A stretch of 64,000 nt of DNA. Origin: Paralithodes platypus (lineage: Eukaryota > Arthropoda > Malacostraca > Decapoda > Lithodidae). The notes below the pieces were generated by a model. That model made no database searches and was not told where the DNA came from. It worked only from the letters and a program-made list of their open reading frames with translations. The number at the start of each line of letters is the position of its first letter. Positions within the stretch are counted from its first letter, which is position 1. Positions 45,351 to 57,549 of this stretch are shown piece after piece. The position numbers and the translations under genes were made by a program. The stretch covers positions 53,064,084-53,128,083 of the forward strand of contig CM064492.1 of the NCBI GenBank assembly GCA_032716605.1. Direction: 5' to 3'.

Positions 45351-45706
45351 TTAAGGGGGCCCACCTCGTTTTTTTCTCTCTCCCGATGTATCCATTCGGC
45401 CCCATTCAGCCTAGTGTTTTAAGGCATCTATCCCTATCCAGGTGTCGTTTTTTTCCTGGCGAGCCAGCATATTTTGTTAAATGTTTTTGACAGCAGGCTA
45501 AATTTGTACATTTTTCGATAGAAACATTTCTCCGGCGAAGCCGGATTTCTCCATACAATGCAATATAATACATTGCTAGCCAGGAAGAAATCGACACCTG
45601 GATGGGGATAAACGTCTTAAAATAGTAGGCTGAATGGGACCGAATGGATACAAGCCAGAGAAAGAGAGAAAGAGAGAGAAGAAAAAAACAGGTCACCCTC
45701 CCTTAA
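45351..45706. mobile_element. TTAA MITE family B, copy B5
   Basis: TTAAGGGGGCCCACCTCG at the left, GGTCACCCTCCCTTAA at the right. Arms as in B1; the inner palindrome is shortened to CTGGCGAGCCAGC. The loop has CTCCGGCGAAGCCGG and TTGTACATTTTTCGATAG. Confidence 0.85.
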
Positions 45707-45762
45707 CCATTCATATTGAGGAAGGAGAGCAAGGTAGGAAGAACCCTGCAGAATATGAAAGG

Positions 45763-46144
45763 TTAAGGGGGGGGGGGGGAACCTGCTTTTTTCTTCTCTC
45801 TCTTTCTCTGGCTTGTATCCATTCGGTCCCATTCAGCCTACTGTTTTAAGACGTTTATCCCCATCCAGGTGTCGATTTCTTCCTGGCTAGCAATGTATTG
45901 TATTGCATTGTATGGAGAAATCCGGCTTCGCCTGTGACATTTTTCTATCGAAAACTGTACAAATTTAGCCTGCTGTAAAAAAAAAAATCTTTTAAATATG
46001 CTGGCTCGCTACCGCTCACCAGGAAAAAATCGATACCTGGATGGGGATAAACTCCTTTAAACAGTAGACTGAATGGGGCCGAATGAATACAACCCAGAAA
46101 GAGAGGGAGAGAGAGAATGAATAATACGAGGTGGGCCCCCTTAA
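45763..46144. mobile_element. TTAA MITE family B, copy B6
   Basis: It begins TTAA plus a 13-nt G-run and ends GGTGGGCCCCCTTAA. Arms and loop as in B3, in the orientation CCGGCTTCGCC. Only 56 bp separate it from B5. Confidence 0.85.
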
Positions 46145-46231
46145 GGAGGGAAGGAAGATCGATACAGAAAAAAGGAAGAAAGAAGGAAGGTTTTTGAAAG
46201 GAGGAAGATTAGAGAAGAGGGAAGCCTTCGA
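46145..46231. repeat. GGAAGG-rich fragment, reverse of the CTTCC satellite
   Basis: Purine-rich AAGGAAGATC, GAAAGAAGGAAGGTTT and GGAGGAAGATTAG resemble the reverse complement of the CTTCC satellite unit at 19.7-22.2 kb. Confidence 0.5.
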
Positions 46232-46290
46232 CCGGTATCACACGAGACATTTTGTTGGCAATTTTTTACGGTCGATAATGTTGTGTACGG
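46232..46290. mobile_element. End fragment of the PIF/Harbinger-like MITE family
   Basis: CCGGTATCACACGAGACATT and GGCAATTTTTTACGG match the left end of the element at 3736. The other end is absent. Confidence 0.5.
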
Positions 46291-46299
46291 TATGATTAT

Positions 46300-46985
46300 A
46301 TGATGTGTATATTTATTGCCTGTATGGGTTTTTATTATTATTATTATTATTGTTTATTATTGTTAAAAGATGCAAGTCCGTGAACGTGGGGGCAGCTGCA
46401 ATAAGGGGTAATTCATGAAATACGTGGGACCAAACCTTACGTTCTGATCTTGAATCGAACAACCTGACAAATTAGGCAGCTCTGAACAGGGCTGGCGTAA
46501 CCGACATTAGGGCGTGAGACCGGAACCACACTTCCTGTGTAGCACTCGGTCCTTAAATGTATGTATGTATGTATGTTTGTTTGTTTATTTATTGCCGGAA
46601 TGTATTTTGATTATTATTATTGTATATGTATTACCGGAATGTGTCTTAATTACTATTATTGTTTATTTATTGCCGGAATGGGTTTTTATTATTATATATT
46701 TATTGCCAAAAGGTTTTTTAATTACTGGTATTACTATTGTTTATTTATTGCCGAAATGGGTTTTAAATATTATTATTGTTTGAATATAAACCCCATTTGA
46801 GGAGAAGCACTTTATTGACAACGTTTCGCAGATAGCTTCTTCAGGTCATTAACCTATCTGCAGTTTTGTCAATAAAGTGCTCCTCCTCATATGGTGTATA
46901 TATTCATTATCAACTTTTCAAAGTTAAATCAACAATATTATTGTTGATTTATTGGCAGATAGTGTTTTAATTATTATTATTGTTT
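46300..46985. repeat. About 45-bp AT-rich minisatellite with TTTATTGCCGGAATGGG
   Basis: Degenerate copies of TATTATTGTTTATTTATTGC, CGGAATGGGTTTTTATTA at 46310-46360, 46575-46785 and 46925-46985. The array is split by family F copy 2 and by an unassigned stretch (46370-46560). Confidence 0.75.
46782..46905. mobile_element. Foldback MITE family F, copy 2
   Basis: GAATATAAACCCCATTTGAG, GAGAAGCACTTTATTGAC on the left mirror GTCAATAAAGTGCTCCTCCT, CATATGGTGTATATATTC on the right. The centre CGCAGATAGCTTCTTCAGGT is close to that of copy 1. It sits in the 45-bp minisatellite. Confidence 0.75.
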
Positions 46986-46989
46986 CATT

Positions 46990-48478
<1,489 letters not shown>

Positions 48479-49175
48479 GTCTATCGGGGCCCGACTTAAG
48501 TCCGTATAGAAAAATCTGGACTATGTGGCGGGGCCCGACTTAAGTCTGTGTGCAATTTTGGCGAAATATTGGCTCTGAGAGAGAGATGAGCGACGGGAGG
48601 AGCGTAGGTTGCCTCATGACCGCTCGCCACAGCTGCCGTGGGCCTACTGACATCTACTCCACACACATCCACCGTCCCTCCCTCGCTACACACGTAATTA
48701 TGTAACGAAATGACCGTATTTTAGCGATTTTGCCCTTCGGTTGCACGATCGTTGCAAGACAACCAGTGATCGTAGAAGGATGGTTTAGGTGTCATTGGAA
48801 AGCTCAATTAACGCCCTTTCAGGGATACATAATTGTATTACGCTCTGGCTCTTGTTTATGCATGAAAGATCCTGTTAAGATCTATAGCTTTTATGCTAAG
48901 ACTACTGAAGAGGTTGATCCGTGGTGCTTGAGTCAGCATAACCTGGGTGGACGGATTGAGACACATGACGGGTGCCGGTTATCTTGAAGGAGTGCCATTG
49001 GATGTAGCAAGCAAATCCCGAGGCAGAGTAATAATTATTGGGAACATATCAAGAATCGATGGTTGTCTTAATGGATCGGGGAGTTCTGAATGTATGTAAA
49101 GTTGCCCTCATAATTAGTGTTCCTCTCCGTGATCTTGTGTGTGGAAATATAATGCGCGTGGTTGAATTACGAGTG
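48479..49175. other. Unassigned stretch with a short duplication
   Basis: CGGGGCCCGACTTAAGTC occurs twice 46 bp apart (48486 and 48532). An open frame at 48730-48987 has no family resemblance. Nothing else is recognised. Confidence 0.45.
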
Positions 49176-49552
49176 TAGCTTCTTATGTCCTGGTTAACTC
49201 ATCTGGTTAGTCAACTGATTATTAAAAGAAACCACACTCGCAATTAATTCATACTATTTTACTTTCATACGTAAGATCACGACGAGGAACAGAACTATGT
49301 GGGCAAGGTTAGAGTGTTATGTCCTGGTTAACTCATCTGGTTAATCAACTGATCATTAAAAGAAACCACACTCGCAATTCTTTCATACATAAGATCACGA
49401 CGAGGAACAGAACTATGTGGGCAAGGTTAGAGTGTTATGTCCTGGTTAACTCATCTGGTTAATCAACTGATCATTAAAAGAAACCACACTCGCAATTCTT
49501 TCATACATAAGATCACGACGAGGAACAGAAGTATGTGGGCAAGGTTAGAGTA
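49176..49552. repeat. Triple tandem repeat, about 119 bp
   Basis: Three units carry TTATGTCCTGGTTAACTCAT, CTGGTTAATCAACTGATCAT and AGATCACGACGAGGAACAGA. Units 2 and 3 are almost identical; unit 1 has an extra AATTAATTCATACTATTTTA segment. Confidence 0.93.
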
Positions 49553-49763
49553 TTACAAGCAGCGCGTTGCACCAGAAAAATATGTATGCAATAATGAGAA
49601 GATTCCATCCAGTTCGGGATAGATTACAAAATGTAAGGCCACTAGTTATGTATTGTGGCCGAATATTATCTTGTATTTTTAATTTTGTAAACCAAAATAT
49701 AAAATATCCAACACAGCACCGCCAGCCATGCAGTTCCAAGGGGAGTTATGTAGACCAAAGAGA

Positions 49764-50111
49764 TTAAGGGGCCCCACCTCCTGTTTTTATGTTTTCTCTC
49801 TTTCCTTCTCTCTCTGGGTTGTATCCATTCAGCCCCATTCGGCCTATTGTTTTAAGACGTTTATCCCCATCTAGGTGTCGATTTTTTCCTGGCGACCGGT
49901 AGCGAGCAACATATTTTAAAAATATTATTGACAGCAGGCTAAATTTATATATATTTCGATGGAAAAATTTCTCCGGCGAAGCCGGATTTCGTCATACAAT
50001 GCTGTCTCGCTATCGCTCGCCAGAACGAAACAGTTGGCTGAATGGGGCCGCATGGATACAAGCCAGAGAAATAGAGAAAAGGAGAGAAAAAAAGCAGGTC
50101 ACCCTCCTTAA
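49764..50111. mobile_element. TTAA MITE family B, copy B7
   Basis: It starts TTAAGGGGCCCCACCTCC and ends GGTCACCCTCCTTAA. The left arm is complete, while the right arm lacks the middle part (CGCCAGAACGAAACAGTTGG replaces about 40 bp). The loop has CTCCGGCGAAGCCGG. The right TTAA (50108-50111) is also the left end of C4. Confidence 0.8.
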
Positions 50112-50323
50112 GCCTTTGAAGATTATGCCGCATCTTGACAGTTTGTTCTGGCTATTATTAAGCGATTGTATACAGCTTAGGAAGGATCTGTGGGAATGAT
50201 CAGGGTAAGCACTATCTCAATTAACCATCTGACGTCCATATACCCTTCCTAATCTGAATGAGATAGTCTACTAATTGCCAGAAAGTATAAATTAAATGCT
50301 TCTTCATATTTTCTAAGGGTTAA
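50108..50323 (+). mobile_element. TTAA MITE family C, copy C4
   Basis: It starts TTAAGCCTTTGAAGATTATG and ends TTTTCTAAGGGTTAA. The mirrored centre is ATACAGCTTAGGAAGGATCT against CCCTTCCTAATCTGAATGAG. Confidence 0.7.
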
Positions 50324-50412
50324 GTGCGAATTTGCCATGTTTTTAGTCCTGAAGGTCTCTGAGACTAACTATTAATGGTTACTCTTTGTAGTCGTACACA
50401 CACACACCTACA
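50324..50412 (+). mobile_element. Short 3'-terminal fragment of a CR1-like element
   Basis: AAGGTCTCTGAGACTAACTA, TTAATGGTTACTCTTTGTAG matches the 3' end of LINE-8 (AAGGTCTCTGAGATACTAAT, TAATCATTGTAACTCCTTG), followed by a CA tract. Confidence 0.5.
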
Positions 50413-50427
50413 TACACTCACACACAT

Positions 50428-50460
50428 ATGCTCTCTCTCTCTCTCTCCCCACCCCCCCCC
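50428..50460. repeat. (CT)n plus C-run
   Basis: A CT tract followed by an interrupted C-run stands exactly at the 5' edge of LINE-8. Confidence 0.95.
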
Positions 50461-51440
50461 TTGGCCCACTTCTGTTTATCATATAATATTGTCAATGGCA
50501 TAGATATTGGTCTGTTGAGTGTGATCTCCAAGTTTGCAGATGCCATTCAACTAGGAATGAATGTGAAAGACCCCAAAGAGGTTGAACAGCTCAGGATGGA
50601 CCTCAACAGACTGGGTGAATGGTAGGACACATGGCAGATGCCTCTAAACTTGGAAATGTGCAAGGTGATGCATATCGGCCAAGCAAACCCCAAGTCAGGC
50701 TATTCACTATTGGGAATGCCTCTGGAAGTGACTGACTTGGAAAAGGATTTGGGTGTTCTGATTAGCAGTGACGTAAAGTTTTCCAAGCATTGCATTGAAG
50801 TAGAGAAGAAAGCTCAGAAATGATTGGGCTATATTAAGAGGCAATTTAAGTATCGAGATAAGAAAATTTTCCTCACACTTTACAACGCTCTGATACGGCC
50901 TCTGGTCTGCTGTTCAATTCTGGTCTCCAGCACTTAGGAAAAATATAGAGCGACTAGAAAGAGAACAAGCTAGAGCTACAACGCTTATTACATTGCTTAG
51001 AAGACTGAGATATGAGGACCGGTTGAGAGCTCTTGATCTCTTTCCGTTGGAGACACGCAGACTACGAGATCAGCTCATTGAAGTTTTTAAAATACCTAAT
51101 GGGTTTGACAATGTGGATTATAGCAAAATGTTTAGCCTCAATATCAATACAACACGAAACCATGACTGGAAATTAGAATTGAAAAGGTTCAGCACTAGTA
51201 TTTGAGGAAACCTTTTTACATATAAGTTCTGTTCTACCTGGAACAAACTTCCCTCCGAAGTTGTAAATAGTTCTTCAGTAGAGCAGTTCAAGAAGAGAGT
51301 AGATAGTATTTTGCACAACCTGTAATGAGTGCAGTGCACTAAACAGTCTCTCTCCTTACACTTCGAGTATCTCCTCGGAATGTACCGCAAGGTCTCTGAG
51401 ATACTAATTAATCATTGTAACTCCTTGTAACTCTCGCTCC
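50461..51440 (+). pseudogene. LINE-8: degraded CR1-like reverse transcriptase fragment
   Basis: It starts in the palm (YINGIDIG-like codons just before VISKFADAIQLG near 50528). The catalytic FADD has become FADA. It continues DLNRLGEW, MCKVMHIGQANPKSGYSLLG, TDLEKDLGVLISSDVKF, TLYNALIRPL and YEDRLRALDLFPLETRRLRDQLIEVFK. Stops at 50623 and 50822 and later frameshifts break it. A lost aspartate at the active site and many lesions mark it as older than LINE-2. Confidence 0.75.
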
Positions 51441-51513
51441 ACCAGTCTCTCCTCAGGAACTCGCTCAATTCTTTGTTCCTCTCCTTAATTGGATCAGCTT
51501 ATTCTTTTTGCCT

Positions 51514-51551
51514 ACCCCCCCCCCCTCCTCTCTCTCTCTCTCTCTCTCTTG
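51514..51551. repeat. C-run plus (CT)n
   Basis: It stands exactly at the 5' edge of LINE-2b, mirroring the situation at LINE-8. Confidence 0.95.
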
Positions 51552-53644
51552 GTGATGAATTCAGTAACAGCGACCATCGTACGATCACTTTCACTTTAAA
51601 GTTTACTAGTAACAAATCAAATAGCAGCATTGAGAAAGTCCCTAATTTCAAGAAAGCAAATTTTCATAAACTTAAATCAAAGCTTAAAGAAACTGACTGG
51701 AGCTTTCTGACTAACAATAACGACATAAATACATCTTGGGAGTGTTTCACAACCACTTACCTTAAGGCAGTGCAAGACTGCATACCATCGAAAATACGGC
51801 GTCCAGGCCATAATGATAAGCCCAAATGGTGGAATACAGATATTTCAGACTGTCTGCTTGCTAAAAAATTTGCTAATGATAGATTAAAATCCTCACAAAA
51901 TGACGAAGAACGGGTGAAATTTGTAGAGCTACGACGCAAAGCCAAAAAGTTAATTAAGCAAAGTAAAAAGACCCTGGAGTTACATGTTGCGAATCAAAGT
52001 AAAACAAACCCGAAAGAATTCTATAGTTATATCAGAAAGAAAAAAGTAGTTACTTCAACTGTTGGACCGTTAGTCGATGAAAATGGAGAATACGCCAAAG
52101 ACGAAGTACAAATGAGTAATGCCCTCAATACCTTCTTTGCATCAGTTTTAACAAACGAAGACCTCAGTGATATCCCTACACCATCGCCGATTCAGATTGA
52201 TAATTCAGATGTTCTAAGCAATATCACCGTTACAGAGAGAGAAGTATTGAATTGTTTAGATAAACTCAAGGTAAATAAAACGCCTGGACCTGATACAATC
52301 TCGCCTAGAGTTCTAAAGGAAGCTAAGGATGAGCTCTCCAAACCACTGACATTGTTATTCAATGAATCCTTGCAGTCTGGGACTATGCCTGATCAGTGGA
52401 AGCTAGCCAACGTAACACCGATATTCAAAAAAGGCAGCAAATCCCTACCCAGTAACTATCGTCCAATTAGCTTAACCTCAATTGTATGTAAAATGCTAGA
52501 AACGGTCATAAGAGACAGACTCGTAAATCACTTAGAGGCAAATAAATTACTTAAAGATAGTCAACACGGCTTTCGTAAAAAACGTTCCTGTTTAACAAAC
52601 CTCTTAGACTTCTTCCACGATATCCTCAACCTCTACGATGAGAGTAAAGCTGTAGATATTATATACCTTGATTTTCAAAAGGCCTTTGACAAAGTTCCCA
52701 GAAAATTGGCTCAGAAAGCAAAGAGTAGTCATAAACGGTAAGGCATCTAAATGGACCAATGTAAGTAGCGGGGTACCCCAGGGATCGGTACTAGGACCAA
52801 TTCTCTTTCTAATTTACATCAACGACATAGATGAGGGTCTCACCTGTACAATCTCAAAATTTGCTGACGATACAAAAATTGCAAATAGCGTACTCTCAAA
52901 AGAACAAGTTGACGATATGCAACACAATCTAGATAAATTGTCATGTTGGGCCCAAATTTGGCAAATGAGTTTCAATGCGGATAAATGTAAAGTACGGATA
53001 CCTAAATGAGAAAGCAAACTATTCGATGAATGGCACTCACCTTAAGAATGTAAACAGAGAAACCGATCTGGGAGTAACAATATCAAGTAACCTAAAACCG
53101 AGTCAACAATGTTCAGAAGTTGAGGTCATTTGAGCATAAATCCAAAGAAGTTATCCTAACCCTTTACAATTCCTTAGTCCGCCCTCTTCTGGAATACTTC
53201 GTTCAATCCTGGTGCCCTTATTACCAAAAAGATATAAACAAGCTAGAACAAGTTCAACGTAAAGTTACCAAAATGATACCTAGCCTAAAGAACAAACCAT
53301 ACGAAGAGCGTCTTACAGAATTAAATCTATTTCCTTTAACCCAGCGCAGATTAAGAGGTGACTTAATTCAAGTGTTCAAAATCATCAAAGGCATCGACAA
53401 TATGAACTGTAGTAAGTACTTCACTATCGACCAATCTAATTACATGCGGGGAAACGGTTGCAAAATTATTGGTAAATCTTTTAACTCACACGAATCTAAG
53501 AATTTCTTCTTCAATCGAGTTGTCAACTTGTGGAATGGGCTTCCCCGAGACGTTATAGACTGCAGCACCGTTGATTCATTTAAACTCCGCTTAGACAAAT
53601 ATCTCGCATCAAACCCGCGACTGACTGCGTTTGTAAATGAATAA
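51552..53644 (+). pseudogene. LINE-2b endonuclease end and reverse transcriptase, broken
   Basis: It keeps one frame from NSDHRTITF through KTPGPDTISP, NYRPISLTS and LDFQKAFDKVP (near 52670), where the 62-bp deletion shifts the frame. GVPQGSVLGP near 52770 and FADDT near 52860 follow in a second frame to about 52995. A third frame begins after the deletion near 53125 and runs to LASNPRLTAFVNE and the TAA. The damage is complementary to that of LINE-2a. Confidence 0.85.
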
Positions 53645-53856
53645 CTTTATTTTTCCCCCCCTCAGTTACTAACCCCTCTGTCCCCTACTAACTTCCTAAT
53701 CCTGCCACGGACATTAGTTCCAGGGCAGTAGTTCCCTTTCCAATGTTCCCTTACCCACTCTAAACCACTGTTTGGACACTTGATCATCAGTGTTTTGGAG
53801 GACAAGCAGCCTAGAAGGGTCACTATATCTGTTGTTGCTTGATTTCCTTTGTACTC
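51552..53856 (+). mobile_element. LINE-2b: CR1-type retrotransposon, 5'-truncated twin of LINE-2a
   Basis: Similarity to LINE-2a begins at TTGGTGATGAATTCAG and ends at TTTCCTTTGTACTCCT. Over this span the two differ by scattered substitutions and by four deletions in LINE-2b: about 62 bp near 52700, 6 bp near 52715, about 8 bp near 52995 and about 35 bp near 53125. The A-run frameshift of LINE-2a near 11260 is absent here. Confidence 0.88.
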
Positions 53857-54490
53857 CTTTGTACTCTCTCTCTACTCCCTCCAGCCCTCATTCAACCCCG
53901 CTCTCTCTCTCTCTCTCCACCCCTCCTTGATCATCCTCGCTCTCTCTTCCCCGCACCTCCCCATTCCTTCTTCCCCCCCTCTTACACGTCTCCTCATAGA
54001 TCATATAGTGTGAGAGAGGTCGGCCATCCTTCTCTCTGGCAGCCATTTTGGTGCCATAATGATCCAACAACGGGGTTAATTAATTAATCCCTTCACCACC
54101 ATTACATAACTTTCATCATATTCTAGTTACCATTAGACGATTTTCTGTAGTTTGTAATCTACTTATACGACTCGGATTGGTAAATACGATCTCAATAAAC
54201 CCTCGTAGTAACATAGGTCCTTCTTAAACTGCTTAAAATCATCTAATTTTAGTCAGAATCAAAGGTAAAAAGGCGTCATATGGTGCTGAAGGTGTTATGT
54301 GTTGATCATGTACTATTTAGAACCAAAGACGAATAATATATAATATAACATATAGGCCCTATATACTGTATACAGTATATACTGTATTTATATATATACT
54401 GTATATAATCTATTGATCATGCACCAGTATTGCCGAATGTTGATTATAGGTATCGGTATGTGTTATAATAATGTGAGTGTAAATACAGGC
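53857..54490. other. Unassigned stretch with pyrimidine-rich start and a family C variant
   Basis: CT-rich sequence to about 53990, then plain sequence. A diverged family C copy lies at 54084-54297. (TA)-rich TATACTGTATA palindromes lie at 54361-54405. No gene is seen. Confidence 0.45.
54084..54297 (+). mobile_element. TTAA MITE family C, diverged copy C5
   Basis: It starts at a TTAA (TTAATCCCTTCACCACC). It has ATTAGACGATTTTCTGTAGT mirrored by ACTGCTTAAAATCATCTAAT, and ends GGTGCTGAAGGTGTTA. The palindrome is weaker than in C2. Confidence 0.5.
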
Positions 54491-54584
54491 AAATGACACC
54501 AGGGCCACCAAAATGGTGGAGGTTGGCCGATCTCTTTTACTATAGGGTTTCTATCTCGCTTTTATTCTCCCTGCCTGTCTCCCC

Positions 54585-55500
54585 CCTCCCTCCCCCCCCC
54601 CTCCCCCCCCCTATTCCTTTCCGTATGCTTTCCCCTCCCCCTCCCCCCTGCACCCCTTTTTCTATCCCTCCCTCCATCCCTCTCTATACCCCCTTCCCCC
54701 CATCCTCGCCACCCCAGTTATTCCCACTCCACCTCCGTCTTTACCCCCCCCCCCCACCACCCCAGTACCCCCACTCCACCTCCGTCTTTACCCCCCTCCA
54801 CCCCTCACCACCCCAGTACCCCCACTCCACCTCCATCTTTACCCCTTCCTCCACCCCACCTTCCTCCTTAACCCCCCCCCCCCCTCACCACCCCAGTACC
54901 CGACTCCACCTCCGTCTTTTCCCCCCCTCCCCCCCCCACCACCCCAGTTTCACCACTCCACCTCCGTCTTTACCAACCCTCCACCCCTCACCACCCCAGT
55001 ACCCCCACTCCACCTCCGTCTTTTCCCCTTCCTCCACCCCACCTCCGTATTAATCCCCCCCCACCCCAGTGCCCCTACTCCACCTCCGTTCACCCCCCCT
55101 CACCACCCCAGTTATCCACCTCTCCACCCTCGTCTTTACCCCTCTCTCCACCCCTCACCACCCAGTTTCTCACCTCTCCACCCTCGTCTTTACCCCCCCC
55201 CCCCCCCCTCCACTCCTCACCACCCCAGTTTCCCACCTCTTCACCTTCGTCTTTACCCCTTCCTCCCTCCCTCGCTACTACTCCCCCCCCTCCTTGTACC
55301 ATGCCCCCCCCCCCCCCCCCCCCCCGTCAACCCCTTACCCCGATCCTTCGCCGCCCAAACGGCTCTCCTTTCCCCCCCCCCCCCCCCCCCCCCCCCCCCA
55401 TTTTTCACAACCCCTATTGACCCCTCCCACTTCCACCGCTTTACTCCCCCCCCCCCCCCCTCCCTCATCCTTACTTAACCACTCACCCCCTCCCTACACT
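54585..55500. repeat. C-rich minisatellite, about 50-bp unit with poly-C runs
   Basis: Repeats of CACCCCAGTACCCCCACTCC, ACCTCCGTCTTTACCCC, followed by variable C-runs; the longest are over 20 nt (about 55303-55326 and 55372-55399). The strand is almost free of G. Open frames are artefacts. Run lengths may not be reliable in the assembly. Confidence 0.93.
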
Positions 55501-55539
55501 GTAAGATTCAAGAGTATAAAAAGAGTACGATAAAGGTAT

Positions 55540-55769
55540 ATACTAGAGATGGACCGAATATTCGTTTCGTATTCGTATTTCCGAATATTCGCTATGTTTT
55601 TCAATATTCGTATTCGCATTTCCATTCATAGCTATTCGCAAATAATCGAATATGTTCACGAAACCAATAGAATATATACAAACATTTTAAATATTAAATT
55701 TTAAAGTTAACACAAACGAATAAATAACAGTGTAGATGTGCGTTGGGGCCGCTAAAGTGGAATGAAGGA
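55540..55769. other. ATTCG-rich stretch
   Basis: It starts TAGAGATGGACCGAATATTCG and repeats ATTCGTATTCG-like words. TAGAGATGG plus such words resembles the end of a hAT-type element, but no matching opposite end was found. Confidence 0.35.
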
Positions 55770-55777
55770 GCACTGAG

Positions 55778-56095
55778 CAGTGTTGCTACTTAACTGTATT
55801 TAATAGTACCAGATCAAACTAGTGAAAAGAAGGCCTACCAAATTATTCTAAAGTGGAATCACTGCCCGGTAAACGAACGTGTGCTGGACCTGGACATTTG
55901 AACCGTCGCAATATTGCCATTTCAGACATATCCAATGTAATATCACGTCACTAAAATATATTCCATCATATTTCCTCACTGATTTCGTATTTAGTACCAG
56001 ATATGGACTATTTTATTGGAAAATGTATAAAATGTACTTAAGAGAGTCAAATGTACCAAATCTGGTATTTTAGTACCAAAAAAGAGGCAACACTG
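55778..56095. mobile_element. hAT-like MITE with 8-bp target duplication
   Basis: Ends CAGTGTTGCTACTT and GAGGCAACACTG are inverted, and the repeat continues inward (AGTACCAGATC against GGTATTTTAGTACC). Flanks GCACTGAG (55770-55777) and GGACTGAG (56096-56103) match at 7 of 8 bases. An 8-bp duplication and CAGTGTTGC ends are typical of the hAT superfamily. At 318 bp it carries no transposase. Confidence 0.8.
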
Positions 56096-56103
56096 GGACT
56101 GAG

Positions 56104-56521
56104 GACTGGAAACATAGAAAATTGAATGGATTTAATTTTAATTATTCAATTTTCTATACAATATATTTCTTACAATATATTAAACATTAATTCATACAGT
56201 TCATTTATGATATTTAAGAAATTACACATTCACATCGTCATTAACTTCTGGTAATTAATTCCATAGTAATTTAATTAATGTTTGTTGGTGACATAAAAAT
56301 AATTACCAGTTCTTGAAGGATGAAATAAGGATTGAAATAAAATAATAATAATCATAATACAAATATGGATATACCAATTTGCTCGAAGACAAATATGAAA
56401 TGAATAACTAAGTACCTAAACCCCTGATCACTAATTGCTAAATGTGCCCCAAGCCCGATTTCCAGTGTGTGTGTGTGTGTGTGTGTGTGTTACAAAACCT
56501 CGGGTATAGCTTTTAATTGTA
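56104..56521. other. AT-rich stretch with a (GT)n tract
   Basis: No gene is seen. GT microsatellite at about 56467-56490. Confidence 0.5.
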
Positions 56522-56737
56522 TTAACCCTTTCTGTACCGCGACGTGTTTTTAACTTTATTCTGAATATTATTAGATGATTTTATTCAGTTGAAAAAGGGC
56601 CCCACAGCAATCAACAGGCTTCGAACTATCTCACTTAACCCTTTCTACTGCCACAGATCCTTCTTAAACTGCACAAAATCGTCTAAATATAGCTATACTA
56701 AAATAAAAAAAGACGTCGCCGCTACAGAAGGGGTCAA
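56522..56737 (+). mobile_element. TTAA MITE family C, copy C6
   Basis: It starts TTAACCCTTTCTGTACCGCG and ends GCCGCTACAGAAGGGGTCAA. Mirrored arms TTAGATGATTTTATTCAGTT against AACTGCACAAAATCGTCTAA. Its right end (TCAA, from TTAA) is also the left end of A10. Confidence 0.75.
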
Positions 56738-57071
56738 GGGAAGGTTTTTAGTTAGTTCCCTAGTCCTCCATCAAGCTTAAAATTACACACTCTAGACCTC
56801 CTTTCAAGATAGATTATTAAATTTTTCGGTAGAAACATGTCCCGGCCGAAGGCCGGTTCCTCTTAAATTACAGGCTTGCTATCGCTCGCCAGGAAAAATA
56901 AGACACCTACATGGCATAAAAGGGCTTAACATTGACAGAAAGGGGGCGAACATTTATGAAAATCGCCAAACTAATGGGACGAACGTCTTAAAATCTCAAA
57001 AACAATGGGGCTAAGCATGAAGGAGAAAGGGATCAAGACAAATAATTCCTCAAGTGGAGATCTCTCCCCTT
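56734..57071 (-). mobile_element. TTAA MITE family A, copy A10
   Basis: Left end TCAAGGGAAGG; right end ATCTCTCCCCTTAA. Reverse-order landmarks: CCCTAGTCCTCCATCAAGC, GGTAGAAACATGTCCCGG, CCGAAGGCCGG, GCTTGCTATCGCTCGCC. Confidence 0.75.
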
Positions 57072-57094
57072 AAAGATGTCCTGTCTATCGGGTT

Positions 57095-57205
57095 GGTTGG
57101 GTCATTGGTAGAAAAATGTACACATTTTGCTTGAAGGGGAGTCTGATGAGGAGGGGGGGGAGGGGTATTTTCTGCTTGATGGGGGCTCAGTGGGTAAACT
57201 AAAGA
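57095..57205 (+). mobile_element. Partial family A element (A11)
   Basis: Only the right half is present: GGTAGAAAAATGTACACATT, TTGCTTGAAGGGGAGTCTG, GCTTGATGGGGGCTCAG. No TTAA end could be assigned. Confidence 0.5.
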
Positions 57206-57549
57206 AAGAACAAAATAAGAAAATATTGTAGGAAAAAAATATATAATAATGAAACAGACAATACGAAATGAAATCAATAATAATTAACACACCCTCCCCC
57301 CACAAAAAAAAAAAAAAAAAAAACCACACACACACACAAAGGAAAACAATGTGTGTTTTAAAACTTAGCTACGTTAAAGGACCTTTTTAAATTGAAGGCA
57401 TCGTATATGTTGACTGGTTGGGCTGATTCCCGTGGCCACCATTACAATAACGTAATTACCTTTATAACTGATGTGTTGACTCAATGTAAACAACACTCGT
57501 TTCCCACAGTATTCATTCGGTATCAGGCGCTGCGATGGTGGAGAATTGT

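Noticed and set aside
48730..48987. 85-codon open frame
   Set aside because: No family resemblance and no supporting signals; expected by chance.
54493..55533. Proline-rich frames of 186 and 154 codons
   Set aside because: C-rich minisatellite; frame depends on poly-C run lengths. No domain.
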